Source: Linnemannia hyalina
Taxonomy: Eukaryota > Mortierellomycota > Mortierellomycetes > Mortierellales > Mortierellaceae
DNA length: 64,000 nt
Assembly: GCA_019671135.1 (NCBI GenBank)
Contig: JAHRHY010000001.1
Coordinates: 3,658,001 to 3,722,000, forward strand
Reading direction: 5' to 3'
Positions 21,900 to 32,886 of this stretch are shown piece after piece. A program made the translations under genes and the position numbers. The stretch's first letter is position 1, and the number at the start of each line of letters is the position of its first letter. The notes under the pieces were generated by a model. The model was not told the origin of the DNA. It was given only the letters and a program-made list of their open reading frames with translations, and searched no databases.

Positions 21900-24800
21900 A
21901 TGCAGTATCCCGTAGCACTACAACTCCACAACTTTATCTCGGCGCCTTCTTCTCCGGAACCCAACACCCCGCTGCCCGAAAATACGGCCAAAGTCATTAA
22001 AATCACCAACTGTCGCGTCTTGAGAGACCACAAGATTGTCGAAAAGGATGCCATTTGGATCCAAGACGGAAAGATTATCGACCCCCATAAGTTCTTTTGG
22101 TACCAAAAGCGACTCCCCGATGTGGTGCTCGATGCAGAGGGCCTGTTAGTTGTTCCTGGATTCATTGAGACGCAGATTAATGGTAACGACAACCCTCCAA
22201 CTTTTTTACCCATTGTCCACGTCTCTTTCCTTTCTTTTCCTTCCCTTCCCTCCCTTTTCTTTCCCTTCCCTCCCTTTTCTTTCCCTTCTCTTCCCTTGTC
22301 TTTCTTTCCCTTCTCTTCCCATCCCATCCATTCCCCTTCCCTTCCTTTCGCATTTCTCCTTTCTCCTATTATTTCCTCTTGTTACGCCTCATGCGCCACA
22401 TCATTCTTCCGCCCGGCTTGGCATTGTTATTGTGATGTTTTTGTTATCAGAAAAGATCATGCATGTTCTGTGGCCAACGAATTGCGCAGGAAGAGAAGAC
22501 ACACTCCCTTTCGTTGCATTTGTTTCCCATACCTCTCTGTTATCAGTTTTGCGATCTTGAGAGCATTGGCGTGTATTTGCAAGTTTGCATATTTTGTGTT
22601 TGTGTGTTTGGAACGGAGGGGAGAAATCGAGTCGAGTTGTACTATTTGATTTGCTCTTTTTACATGCATGTTTGTTTACCTCCCACCCTTCCTCTTCATG
22701 CGTCCGTAGTACCCCTTTGTTCTTCCTTTTCTTCTCTGAAAGTTGTTATCAAGATCAAATCTAAAAGATCATTTGGCCCACACACACATCGTTTAAGCCA
22801 ATAGTACTTCTGCCCTGGTTGAAAACGCACACATTACACCATCCTGCTCTTGACTAATGGATTGTTCCATTCCTTCATTGAATATTAACATATCCAATTC
22901 ATCTCTGTAGGCGCCTTTGGTGTAGACTTTTCGGTGCCTTCTGACCAAGACACGTATGAGCGGGGCTTGACAAAAGTGAGCCGAGGACTGCTCAAGTACG
23001 GAACAACCTCCTATTGCCCCACAATTGTGTCCTCCAGTGCCGCGGTCTACCATCAGGTAAGGTTTCCGATTGACCTCCACATTCAATACAATCCGACCCC
23101 TCATTCGATACTAACCAACACCATCCATTTAATCCAATTGGTCTATCCCGCATTGCGCATCTTTTGTAGGTCCTTCCACTTCTTAAGCCAAGGTCTGGTT
23201 CTTCCGATTCAGGCGCCAGCATCCTCGGCGCCCATGTAGAAGGCCCATTCATCAACGAGGCTCGGGTTGGAGCACACGAACTCAAAGTTCTTCAAGCCTC
23301 TGCCAAGAACGGATTCCAGGACTTCAAAAACGTTTACGGATTCGAAGGCGACACACCCGAGGCGCAAAGGAAGCTGAACGAGGAGAATCTTCAGTCCGTC
23401 AAGATTATTACCTGTGCTCCAGAATTAGATGGCGTGATGGAGAGTATTCCTGATCTCGTCAAAGCAGGGATCACAGTCTCAGTTGGTAAGTATCATGGAT
23501 GCATTGCATGGCTTTGTTTCAGCAGGATAGGAAGAGAATGGGGGGCTGACATTTTATTCATTGATGCTTGGAACTATTTAGGTCATTCAATGGCCAATAC
23601 CTCTCAGGCCGAGAAGGCTGTCTTGCAGGGAGCAACATTCATTACGCATCTGTTCAACGCCATGCCACAGTTCCACCATCGCGACCCCGGCATTATCGGT
23701 CTTCTTGGATCCCGCTTGGATTTACAGCGACCCTACTACGGCCTTATTTGCGACGGAATACATGTCCACCCCAACTCTGTCAAGATTGCATACGATTCTC
23801 ATCCAGAAGGAGTCATTCTTGTCACCGATGCGATGTCTGCCATGGGTCTCTCGCCAGGGGACTACCGACTCGGGAACATGGATGTTACCAAAGAGGAAGA
23901 TCGCGTTGTGATTGAGGGTACCGATACTCTTGCTGGAAGGTAATGATGACACGCCCAGAGCGACACAGATATATGGAGTGCATTTGAAAGAAAGAAGTGA
24001 GGAGGGGGGGGGGGGGGGGGGGGGTGAATATGTTCCCGTTTATCAATCTGGACCAGCCTGTTTATGCCAACTTTTTCCACCTCTTTATCGACTCAACGTC
24101 TTCCTCTACACCGCCTTCCACGGCAAAACACCTGTTCCGTCGACCTCTCACCATCGCAGTCCCCACAGCATAGATCAGTATACAATAGAGCAACAAGAAT
24201 CGTTGGACAAGCAGCGTCACGATGAAGGATCCCTCCCGACACCACCTGGGTCGACCCCCCTATCGCCACAAAAAATGATGGCCTCCGGCATCCCTTCGAC
24301 GCTCGACCAACTCCCTTCGCCTACGACTTTGAAGAGTATTGTTCATGGAATCATTGCTGCAAGGTTCTGGAAGACTTTGATCGTACACACTGAGGAATAC
24401 GAGGAGCACGATGTGTACGATGATTGCGAACACTATGAAGGATCGGAGCATAGGATGCGCATCATGAGCTTATCTGTTTCCGACACGGATGACAATGCTG
24501 ATGACTGCGAGCGGGCTCCGTACGATTCGTTTAAACCACAACAATCGCAGCATCGGCAACAACTCGACATTCCATCCATTCAACAGCAAACAGCAGCACT
24601 GAACAGCACGCCTCCGGAGCAGGGAATGAGTGAATGCAGCTGCCATCCGAGTAGCAGTGGCGACAGTACAGAAGAGGGCAAGAAGCTCGCAGAGTCCCGA
24701 CAGATATCACCTTCAAACCCCACAAACGTTAACAATGACGGTGACCTTTGCTGTCCATCATCTAGTGTCATCACTTTGGATGCCTGCATGCGCAACTTTA

Positions 24801-25000
24801 TTCAGTTCACGTCTTGTTCGGTGGTCGAGGCACTGGAAGCGGTGACACTACACCCGGCAGTTCTATTAGGCATCCAGGAGAGCAAGGGCGTGATAAAGCC
24901 TGGTGCTGATGCGGACTTGGTCTTTTTGTCGGACGATCTGTATGTGAAGCGGGTCTTTGTTGCTGGCGAGGAGGTGGACTTGGGCGCGATACAGGTCTAA
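21900..25000 (+). CDS. nagA: N-acetylglucosamine-6-phosphate deacetylase
   Basis: Exons 21900-22182, 22911-23056, 23170-23485, 23582-23939 and a last exon starting at 24160 or 24766 and ending at 25000. The protein removes acetyl from GlcNAc-6-phosphate, giving glucosamine-6-phosphate, in chitin and amino-sugar catabolism. Amidohydrolase motifs are LVVPGFIETQING, AHVEGPF (metal-binding Glu), HLFNAMPQFHHRDPG, DGIHVHP and the catalytic Asp in VTDAMSAMG; the C-terminus has the usual GVIKPGADADLVFL strand. With the 24766 acceptor the protein has 445 residues, the normal length. With 24160 it has 647 residues, with a 201-residue Gln/Ser/acidic insert just before SVITLDACMRNF. Both acceptors keep the frame and make the same Ser codon. 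Intron 1 (728 nt) is very C/T-rich and intron 4 begins next to a G21 run. Confidence 0.92.
24004..24024 (+). repeat. poly-G tract (21 G)
   Basis: An uninterrupted run of about 21 G within intron 4 of the deacetylase gene. The length is prone to sequencing error. It could form G-quadruplex structure in the pre-mRNA (inference). Confidence 0.9.
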
Positions 25001-25393
25001 GAAGGGATTGCTGGTCGGTCCTCTAATAGTTTTTTTTATAGTCTTTTGGTCCTTTTTCGATAATGTCTTCTCCCTTATGACTTTCATACCCTCCCGCCTT
25101 CTTCTTGGTCGATTTCACCCTCCTTTTCTATGATCACTCTCCTTCCAAGCTACACGTTATATTATTCTATCAGCCAGAATCTGTAATAAAATGAAGAGCA
25201 AAACAAAATAAGCGTATCGTCTCAGGTGGTGATGGAGATAAGAATGATCAAAAGTGATACTAAAAAATCATGAACCAGGTCCGTGCATCAGTTGGCCTGT
25301 AGCAAGTAAGCTTAAGGGTATCTAAGACAGGTCTACATTATTTGATGGTGGCAGAGTCGATACTTTTCACGGCCCCTCAAATCATAACCAACA
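25001..25393. promoter_or_regulatory. intergenic region with RPL23 promoter
   Basis: This contains the 3' end of nagA (AATAAAATGAA near 25184) followed by the promoter of the ribosomal protein gene. No coding sequence or ribosomal-protein promoter motif could be assigned with confidence. Confidence 0.45.
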
Positions 25394-26867
25394 ATGTCCG
25401 CAAAAGGTGCGCCCAATTTTCAGGCCCGGTTGGATGATGGATGGATGGACAACCCCCCGTTCCGTCCATTGACCCATCCGTCTGCTTCAGTAGCCATATC
25501 GCCATCATCTTCGCTACCAGGATGCAACCAACATCGACAAGCACACATATCAGTCGGGAAAAAAAGGGAGAATGGCTGCTCCTATTCTTGTGGGACCCCT
25601 GGGGTGGTTGGGTCGTGGTCTGGTTCACAGGACGGGGGAAAAGCATCTTGGAGAGCTGGTCAACAACATCACACTCTTTATTCTCAGTTGGGAACCTCCC
25701 AGAACCTTACATCAGTCTTCACTCTGGACTATTCATCGTTCCCATCAAGCAGGAGGCGATTAGTCAGGAAAAAAAGAATTCAAAAGTCCAATCTGCATGG
25801 GGAAACTATGATTCAACGTCTAATTGGACATCAGTGCCGTTAGCAGGATCTGGTGGTGATGTTGGCTCGGCTTTCAAGGTGGTAATACAGTCATGGGACG
25901 TATGGATGCAGGTGGAGCGGAGGAGATGGACAAAGCGGACACTACGTTTTTTAGAAGACAAAGTGATTGCGGACAGGACAGAAAAGAGTAGGGCATGGCA
26001 GGACATAACAGGACATACCAGAACAGAGCAGAGCAACAGTACAGAGAACCTCCAAAAAAAAGGATCAGCCATGGGGGGGAACCCTTGATCCCGCTTTCTC
26101 TGCACTCGAAAGCCGCGAGCGTAGGGGCTGTCGGTCAAAGTTGTTTTATAGCAGTATTTGCTGACTCTGTGTACCGTCTCTCTATCTCGACATAGGTGGA
26201 GCTGCTTCTGGAAACAAGTTCCGCATGACCTTGGGTCTCCCCGTCGGTGCCGTCATGAACTGCGCTGATAACTCTGGTGCCAAGAACTTATACGTTATCT
26301 CCGTCAAGGGTATTCACGGTCGCCTCAACAAGTTGCCCGCTGGAGGTGTTGGCGATATGGTCATGGCCACCGTCAAGAAGGGAAAGCCCGAGTTGAGAAA
26401 GAAGGGTGAGTTTTTCGTGTGTTTGCTCGTAGTGTTTACTATCGCAACTGTTGCTTGTTTGCTTCGCCAGCAATTGTTGCATGACACTGAACGTTGCCTC
26501 TTTTTATTGAATTCGTTTTATAGTTATGCCCGCTGTCATTATCCGTCAGCGCAAGGCCTGGCGCCGTCGCGACGGTGTCTTCATCTACTTTGAGGGTAAG
26601 TCCTGTCCTCTCTTTCCCTGCTGCTCAAAGAACAAGCTGTTTAAGCTGTTTTCTGGAACAATTAACGAACAGCTATGAACTTTTCAACCATGATCTATGT
26701 AATTAACAATTACTCTTCTCTTCTTGCACCTTGGTCCTGTAGACAACGCCGGTGTCATTGTCAACCCCAAGGGAGAGATGAAGGGATCGGCCATCACCGG
26801 ACCCGTCGGTAAGGAGTGCGCCGATTTGTGGCCCCGTATTGCCTCCTGCGCCGGTACCGTCGTCTAA
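25394..26867 (+). CDS. RPL23: 60S ribosomal protein L23 (uL14)
   Basis: Four exons (25394-25406, 26196-26405, 26524-26595, 26743-26867) encode 139 residues, close to the usual 137-140. The signature [20 protein letters not shown], the [14 protein letters not shown] block and the C-terminal [16 protein letters not shown] identify uL14. This protein lies at the large-subunit face and contributes to the intersubunit bridge and translation-factor binding region. Exon 1 is only 13 nt (Met-Ser-Ala-Lys plus one base) and is followed by a 789-nt intron with a weak GTGCGC donor. Long first introns are common in ribosomal protein genes, where they often affect expression; I could not identify a snoRNA in this one. 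Confidence 0.95.
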
Positions 26868-27262
26868 ACGCGAACAGTGGTGCTCTCGTAGATGTGCATT
26901 AAAATGAAGATAAAAAATGAATCATTCTGATAACGTATTGCGAATGCCGCTGAGCGGACTTTTTTCTTTTTTTCAGTTGTGTTGGTGTGGGTGTGTGTTT
27001 TTTCTTTGGGGGGAGGGAAGTAGAGTACAGGAATCAGACCGCATCTTGTTTGTGTTTGTGTTTGTGTTTGTGTGGGTGTGGGTGTGGGTTTTGAACAGAA
27101 CAAACCCTGTGGCCGTGTTTGGCTGTCCTTCCCACACTTTCCCACGGACACCGCAATAATATAATAAAAGGAAAAAAGTTTTAGTGATCTCTTTCTTCTC
27201 TTTTTTCTCTGTCCTTGCCTCCATCGCTTTTCATCATTCCCCCACCTTCTGTCTCTCTAACT
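26868..27262. other. intergenic region, GT-rich repeat
   Basis: 3' flank of RPL23 and promoter of the acetyltransferase gene. It contains an imperfect GTTTGT/GTGGGT repeat at about 27050-27090 and an AATAATATAATAAAAGG stretch near 27155. No gene is seen. Confidence 0.5.
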
Positions 27263-28981
27263 ATGCTCCGTCGCATCACCTCCCCCTCCAACGTCAACAT
27301 CGCTCGTCGTCTCATCCTCAATCCTCTCACCTCCTCCACCAGAATGTCCTCCACCAAGGCCCAGACACAATTCAACCAGGTCCTCAAGACCGAAATCGAG
27401 TCCATCAAGGCCGCAGGCACCTACAAGTCTGAGCGTGTCATTGTCTCCCCCCAGAACTCTGCCATCAGGGTTGCCGGCAAGGATGGCAAGGTCTCTGCCC
27501 AGGTCAACTTTTGCGCCAACAACTATTTGGGACTTGCTGACCATCCCGAGGTCATTGCTCGTTCTAAGCACTTTCTTGATACCCACGGCTCTGGACTGAG
27601 CAGTGTTCGTTTCATCTGTGGTACTCAGGTAAAGAGACGTTGCCTGAAAAGGTTCTGTTTAAAAGGTTGGGCTATCTCTTAATCAATTCGCTATGACTCT
27701 AATCGCCCTTTTTTTCTTTGCTCTTTGTATCCCCCCTTTTTTTTGCTATCTCGTCTCAATAGAACATCCACAAGGACCTTGAAAACCAGATCACAAAGTT
27801 CTACGGCACCGAAGATACTATCCTTTACGCTTCCTGCTTTGATGCCAACGCTGGTATCTTTGAGACCATCCTCACCGACCAGGATGCCGTAATCTCTGAC
27901 TCCTTGAACCACGCCAGTATCATCGATGGAATTCGTCTTTGCAAGGCTAAGCGTTTCCGCTACAAAAACTGCGATATGAATGGTACGTTTGCACGCACCA
28001 TTGATAGACCTTGAAAAGGGCGCACGCATTACTGAAACGTCACAGAAAAGGAGAAAGAACGGCCTCGTTATTTTCTGCCACAAAGGTACACATACATATA
28101 TGCCTCCTGACATTATACCTTTTCCTTCTCCATCAATAGACCTTGAGGCTCGCCTTCAGGAGGCCGACAAGGCCGGCGCCCGCCTCAAGTTGATCGCCAC
28201 GGATGGTGTGTTCAGCATGGACGGCAAGATCGCCCCATTGGACAAGATCTGCGATATTGCCGAAAAGTACAACGCCTTGATCTTTGTGGACGACTGCCAT
28301 TCGACCGGCTTCTTGGGACCCAACGGCCGCGGTACCGCTGAATACTTTGGTGTCCAGGATCGCGTCCACATTGTCAACTCTACTCTTGGAAAGGCGCTTG
28401 GAGGCGCTGCTGGTGGCTACACCACCGGCTGCAAAGAGATGATTGATTTGCTTCGCAACCGCTCCCGCCCCTATTTGTTCTCGAACAGTTTGCCCCCAGC
28501 TGTTGTGGGCTCTGCCAGCGCCGCATTGGATCTCATCGAAAGTGCAAAGACGAATGGACTGTTTGACCAGCTTTGGGGCAACACCACGCTTTTCCGCAAG
28601 CTTCTTGGAGACGCCGGCTTTACCATCAAGGTATTGATTGTCAATTGGACAGGATCATGTCAACTCGGGCGACGATTTCTTTGACCACTTCTAACACCTT
28701 CATCACCTTCTTGGGGTTTCTATTTATCTTAGGGCGACAACCACCCCATCTCACCTGTTATGCTGGGAGATGCTCGCCTTGCTTCGGAATTTGCCGACAA
28801 GATGTTGCAGCGTGGTATCTACGTGGTTGGCTTCTCGTACCCAGTGGTTCCTAAGGGAGAGGCCCGTATTCGCGTCCAACTGTCGGCAGCACACTCTGAA
28901 GAACAGATCCGTCAGGCTGCCGCTGCTTTCATTGACATTGGCCGCGAGCTTGGCGTCATTGGCGCCAAGAGCAAGCTCTAG
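27263..28981 (+). CDS. kbl: glycine C-acetyltransferase (2-amino-3-ketobutyrate CoA ligase), mitochondrial
   Basis: Exons 27263-27628, 27763-27982, 28140-28630 and 28733-28981 give 441 residues. It is a PLP enzyme of the alpha-oxoamine synthase family that converts 2-amino-3-ketobutyrate plus CoA to glycine and acetyl-CoA, the second step of threonine breakdown. Motifs are [29 protein letters not shown], the PLP-binding aspartate segment [12 protein letters not shown] and the PLP lysine in [15 protein letters not shown]. The N-terminus (MLRRI...ARRL) is rich in Arg and Ser and lacks acidic residues, as in mitochondrial targeting peptides. The closeness of FCANNYLGL and DDCHSTG to bacterial KBL favours this over 5-aminolevulinate synthase or serine palmitoyltransferase. 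Intron 2 carries an 11-nt copy of its own acceptor-exon boundary. Confidence 0.94.
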
Positions 28982-29320
28982 ACATTTTTTTTTCATCCAT
29001 CTTTCCCACTTTCCTTTTTTTGCATAAGTTTTTTTTTGCTCCGCTTCCCGCTCTTTGCTGTAAAGTTGATTTTATTTTCGATTTTTTTCGGGAATAAAAC
29101 GTTTGATACCTATTTCCACGATCGTATACAAGGGTAACGCTTTCAGAGGATGTGAAAGCTGTTGTTTTGAAGCACTCGAAGGGACAATAATATGGCAGAG
29201 AATTACCGTCTATTATAACAAACACAAAAGAAAAGTGATGTATTAGCGGATGACAAGTCAAATGGATGCCCCCCCCCCCCCTCGTTTGCTAGCTTGGGCC
29301 TTGAACCTGAAGTGTGGCAT
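28982..29320. other. convergent 3' intergenic region
   Basis: The acetyltransferase (plus) and SEN2 (minus) end toward each other here. An AATAAAA signal lies at 29093-29099 for the plus gene. A C12 run occurs at about 29269-29281. No gene is seen. Confidence 0.55.
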
Positions 29321-30803
29321 TCAATTTTTTACCTTTTGAACCTGAGAAATGACTCTGTTCAGGGCCAAGAGCCACTGCCATGAGTGGACCGCGTGCGGGG
29401 CGAAAAGGCCAGGGGTCGTCGACGACAAGGGCAAGCGAGGCAAATCCAGAGGACTCATACCAGTTGACCAATGTTGTTGCGTCGTGTTGGATGTGACCTC
29501 ATCCGCGGACTTGCACGCGATAACACGAATCCCAAACTGCGAATGTCCAAACATCACACCCTTTTTGTATAGCAAAAAGTCTGTCCCGTACTTGAGACCA
29601 TCCTTGACCACCCAGCCCAGGCTCCGGTAGTGATGGTATGCTGCATACCGAACGATAAATGGATTGTCCGGCGAGATCTCTAGCATTGGCATTGGTAGTG
29701 CCATAGATGACTTGCCTGCGAAAACAGACGCTTGAGCAAATCGAAGCCAGCATTCTTGGATCGAGAAAGGCGAAAGGCCAACAGAGCCGCCTCCGAGTAG
29801 TAGTTGGTCGCAAGTGGAAGTGGTCTTCTGTTCCGATACTGCAATACACTCTACAGCAAAGACGAGGAAGAAGGCCTCCTCCAGGGACAGTTGCAAGTGC
29901 TCTTCATTCTCGCCACTGCCACTGCTGCTGCTACCTACAGTTTCTTGGTGGACTCCTTCTGGTTCATCACCAACGGGAGATATCAGAAGCATTATCGATT
30001 GCTGCACAGTCTTGTTGGACTGAGGGTCCTGCGACTGTGTCGCTGACGAGACTGTTGAAGTAGGAGTAGTAGAGACTGAAGCATTCGTCGACGATGTATT
30101 TGAGGAGATGACGGGTGTTGTTGAAGTAGTGAGGCCAGACGCGTTTCCTTGCGCTGCCTGGACAAGTTTCCCCATCTTTAACTGTGCTCTCTCTACCCTC
30201 CGTTGCCGCGTAATATCCTCCAATGAAATACCTTTCGTATGAAGGGCAGGAACAAAAAAAAAAAAAAAAAAAAAAAAAAAGGAAAGAAAGAAGTAAGCCA
30301 GACAGATGCAGAGTGACTCATGTATGTGCTGTGTTCGAACTCCAGAGTCGGTTACCTTGCGAGCTGCCGGCTGTTCTCTCCTTCCAAGTGGCCTCGCTCC
30401 TGGAAAGTGTCCCCTTGCCAAAGAAGCCCTGGCGAAAGAGGGTCTCCATATCCTTGCTCCCACGGATCCAGACAGAGGCCCCACAGAAGTGAAAGTCCCC
30501 ATGGATGAGATCCTGTGTAGTAGGAGACACCTTTGTGTTGAGATGTAGATATTTGAGAGCGAATGAAAGGACGGTCCTAAGAGGAAGAAGTAGCCAGCTT
30601 GGGGGACAAGCCGACACAGACTGTTGTTGCAGCGAGAGGTCTTCTGTAGCTGTCGAAGGAGTTTGCGGCTGTGCGTGTTTTTGTTGCTGTTTTTGTTGCT
30701 GTTGTTGTTGTTGTTGTTTTTGTTGTTGTTGTTGGAGGGCAGGAAGGGGCAGGGGAACACTGTATTGGAGTTTCTTCCCGGCATGGTCACGCTTTGTGGC
30801 CAT
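29321..30803 (-). CDS. SEN2: tRNA-splicing endonuclease catalytic subunit Sen2
   Basis: Exons 30803-30356 and 30231-29321 (phase 1 junction, GT...AG) encode 452 residues. The conserved N-terminal block GFFGKGTLSRSEATW lies in exon 1 and ITRQRRVERAQLK starts exon 2. The C-terminal nuclease domain has the family triad: Tyr371 in LLYKKG, His379 in GHSQFGIRV and Lys449 in RVISQVQK, with the expected Tyr-to-His spacing of 8. Sen2 cuts the 5' splice site of intron-containing pre-tRNAs within the Sen2-Sen34-Sen54-Sen15 complex. The N-terminus has a polyglutamine stretch, and a Ser/Thr/Asn-rich linker separates the two conserved parts. The intron holds a 27-nt homopolymer (T on the coding strand) just before the acceptor. 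Confidence 0.93.
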
Positions 30804-31112
30804 TTGCTCTCAGCTGGTTGCTGTTGTTCGCTGCTTTATGTGTTCTTCTGCCTTTGTTGATATTTCTTGCCGATTGTTGCTTGTCGATTATTGCTTGTCG
30901 TGTCCATTCGTGTATTCGAGAAGGAGATCCGCGACATTGTTGGTCGTCGACTTTCCTAAGAACTTCAGGTCACGCTTGACCGTGATGCTGTGACGTGCAG
31001 TTGGCCTTGGTCTCCACCCCTTGACCCAGAGAGACGAATCTCTCTGTTCACGCTCACACACATTCCCCCTCTCTTCCTCACCTCTTTGCATCCACCACAA
31101 CCACGACGACTA
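30804..31112. promoter_or_regulatory. shared divergent promoter of SEN2 and VMA6
   Basis: 309 nt separate the two start codons. C/T-rich leader sequence precedes the plus-strand gene. I cannot assign individual factor sites. Confidence 0.5.
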
Positions 31113-32689
31113 ATGGAGGGACTCTTCTACAACGCTGACGACGGCTACCTTGAGGGCATCGTCCGTGGCTACCGCGGCAACATCCTCACCAACACAGCCT
31201 ACATCAACCTCACCCAGTGCGAGACCCTTGAAGGTAATACTATAAGGATAACATGCAACAAAGGATCACTCACCACCACCTCCACGACACACTGACAATA
31301 GCACTTTTCATTCAACTCCCTCTCTCTGTCTGGTCCTGGGTCTGGGTCATCAATAGACGTCAAGCTTCAACTCTCAGCGTCCGACTATGGCACTCTTCTT
31401 CAGAATGAACCCCACATGTCGACCTCGATGCTTGCTCAGAAGTGCACCGACAAGCTTGTGCAAGAGTTTGACTACATTCGCGCCCACGCCGTCGCCCCTC
31501 TCCAGCAGTTCCTTGACTACATGACGTGCGTTCAAAGGACCAAAAACTATCGAGGGTCATCGTCGTCGTTTTGTCACTAACGAATAGACTGGACTAACTC
31601 GCCCCTTTCTCTCTGACTCTTCCCCCCCCCTTGTGCCTGTGGATATAATGTCATTAGATATGCGTACATGATCGACAATGTCATCTTGTTGATCACAGGA
31701 ACACTGCACGAACGCGACACGCACGAGCTGTTGGAGAGGTGTCACCCTCTGGGCGTCTTTGAGAGTATGCCTGCCCTTTGTGTGGCGACCAACGTTGCAG
31801 AGCTCTACAACTCGGTTCTGGTCGAGACCCCCCTTGCGCCTTATTTTAGCGACTGCCTCTCTGCCGAAGACTTGGACGAGATGAACATTGAGATCATCAG
31901 GAACACGCTCTACAAGGCCTATCTCGAGGACTTTTATTACTTTACTCAGTCCTTTGGTGGGCCCACTGCTGAAATCATGGGCGAGTTGCTCCAGGTAAAC
32001 ATAAACAAATACCGGAGCAATTGAACACAAGAAAGTTAGATGACAGGATGCTGCTTACAGTGACAACTGGCAAGGTTAAACTTGACTGACACGTTATTAC
32101 TATCAATCATTATTCACTCTAGTTTGAGGCTGACCGCAGATCGCTGAACATTACCATCAATTCGTTCGGAACGGAATTGACCAAGGACGACCGTGCAAAG
32201 CTATTCCCCAACATTGGAAGGTTGTACCCTGAAGGAAACATCAAACTTGCAAAGGCTGACGATGTGGACCAAGTCAAGGGCACCTGCGACGTTTTCCTTG
32301 TAAGCAAAAAAGAGAAAGGCCAATGTTTTATCTGCTTACAACAATTTTGTCCACTCCTTCCAACTCCCTTGTCTTTGCTTGCAAAGCATGACCATAAGCT
32401 CACCTCCTACCCTTTTTTTTTTTATTATTGATGTTGTTATTGTTTTTGTTAGGAATATCGCCAATTCTTTGACAGCAACAGTGGAACAGGGTCAAAGACG
32501 CTGGAGGACCGCTTCTTTGAGTATGAGGTCCAGCTGAACAAGAAGTCGTTCCAGCAACAGTTCCACTACGCTTTGTTCTACTCGTTCCTGAAGCTTAAGG
32601 AGCAAGAGATCCGCAATATTGTTTGGATCTCAGAGTGTATTAGCCAGGGTCAGAAGGAGAGAATCAACAACTATATCCCCATCTTTTAA
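31113..32689 (+). CDS. VMA6: V-type proton ATPase subunit d
   Basis: Five exons (31113-31233, 31357-31525, 31658-31994, 32123-32299, 32453-32689) encode 346 residues, matching the roughly 345-350 of this family. Typical segments are the N-terminal [48 protein letters not shown] and the C-terminal [14 protein letters not shown] followed by the IP-F end. Subunit d sits on the c-ring of the Vo sector of the vacuolar proton pump and couples V1 to Vo. All four introns join in frame. The gene converges with ARG4, 197 nt between the stops. Confidence 0.96.
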
Positions 32690-32886
32690 AAACAACTGGA
32701 AGGTGGGCAGTTGCCTTCTTATATCTCTGCCACCGTTGTAGACTCCCCTCTCCTCTCACCCCCCTCAGATTAGTACCCCTCTCCTCCCTCCCAACCCACG
32801 AGCTTTCGAATGAAAAAAAGAAATGACAAAGAATGCATTGTACAAATTTTGCTTTTTATTCTTTCAAAAGAAAATGTATTTTTTTT

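Noticed and set aside
25407..26195. Possible snoRNA or nested protein gene in the RPL23 intron
   Set aside because: Only weak C-box-like strings (GGATGATGG, GGTGATGT) without paired D boxes; the open frames there have no recognisable domain.
29321..30790. Single 489-codon frame as the whole SEN2 protein
   Set aside because: Its first part reads through the intron (polyphenylalanine from the T run) and in the wrong frame; the conserved GFFGKG block is in the other frame, so a two-exon model is needed.
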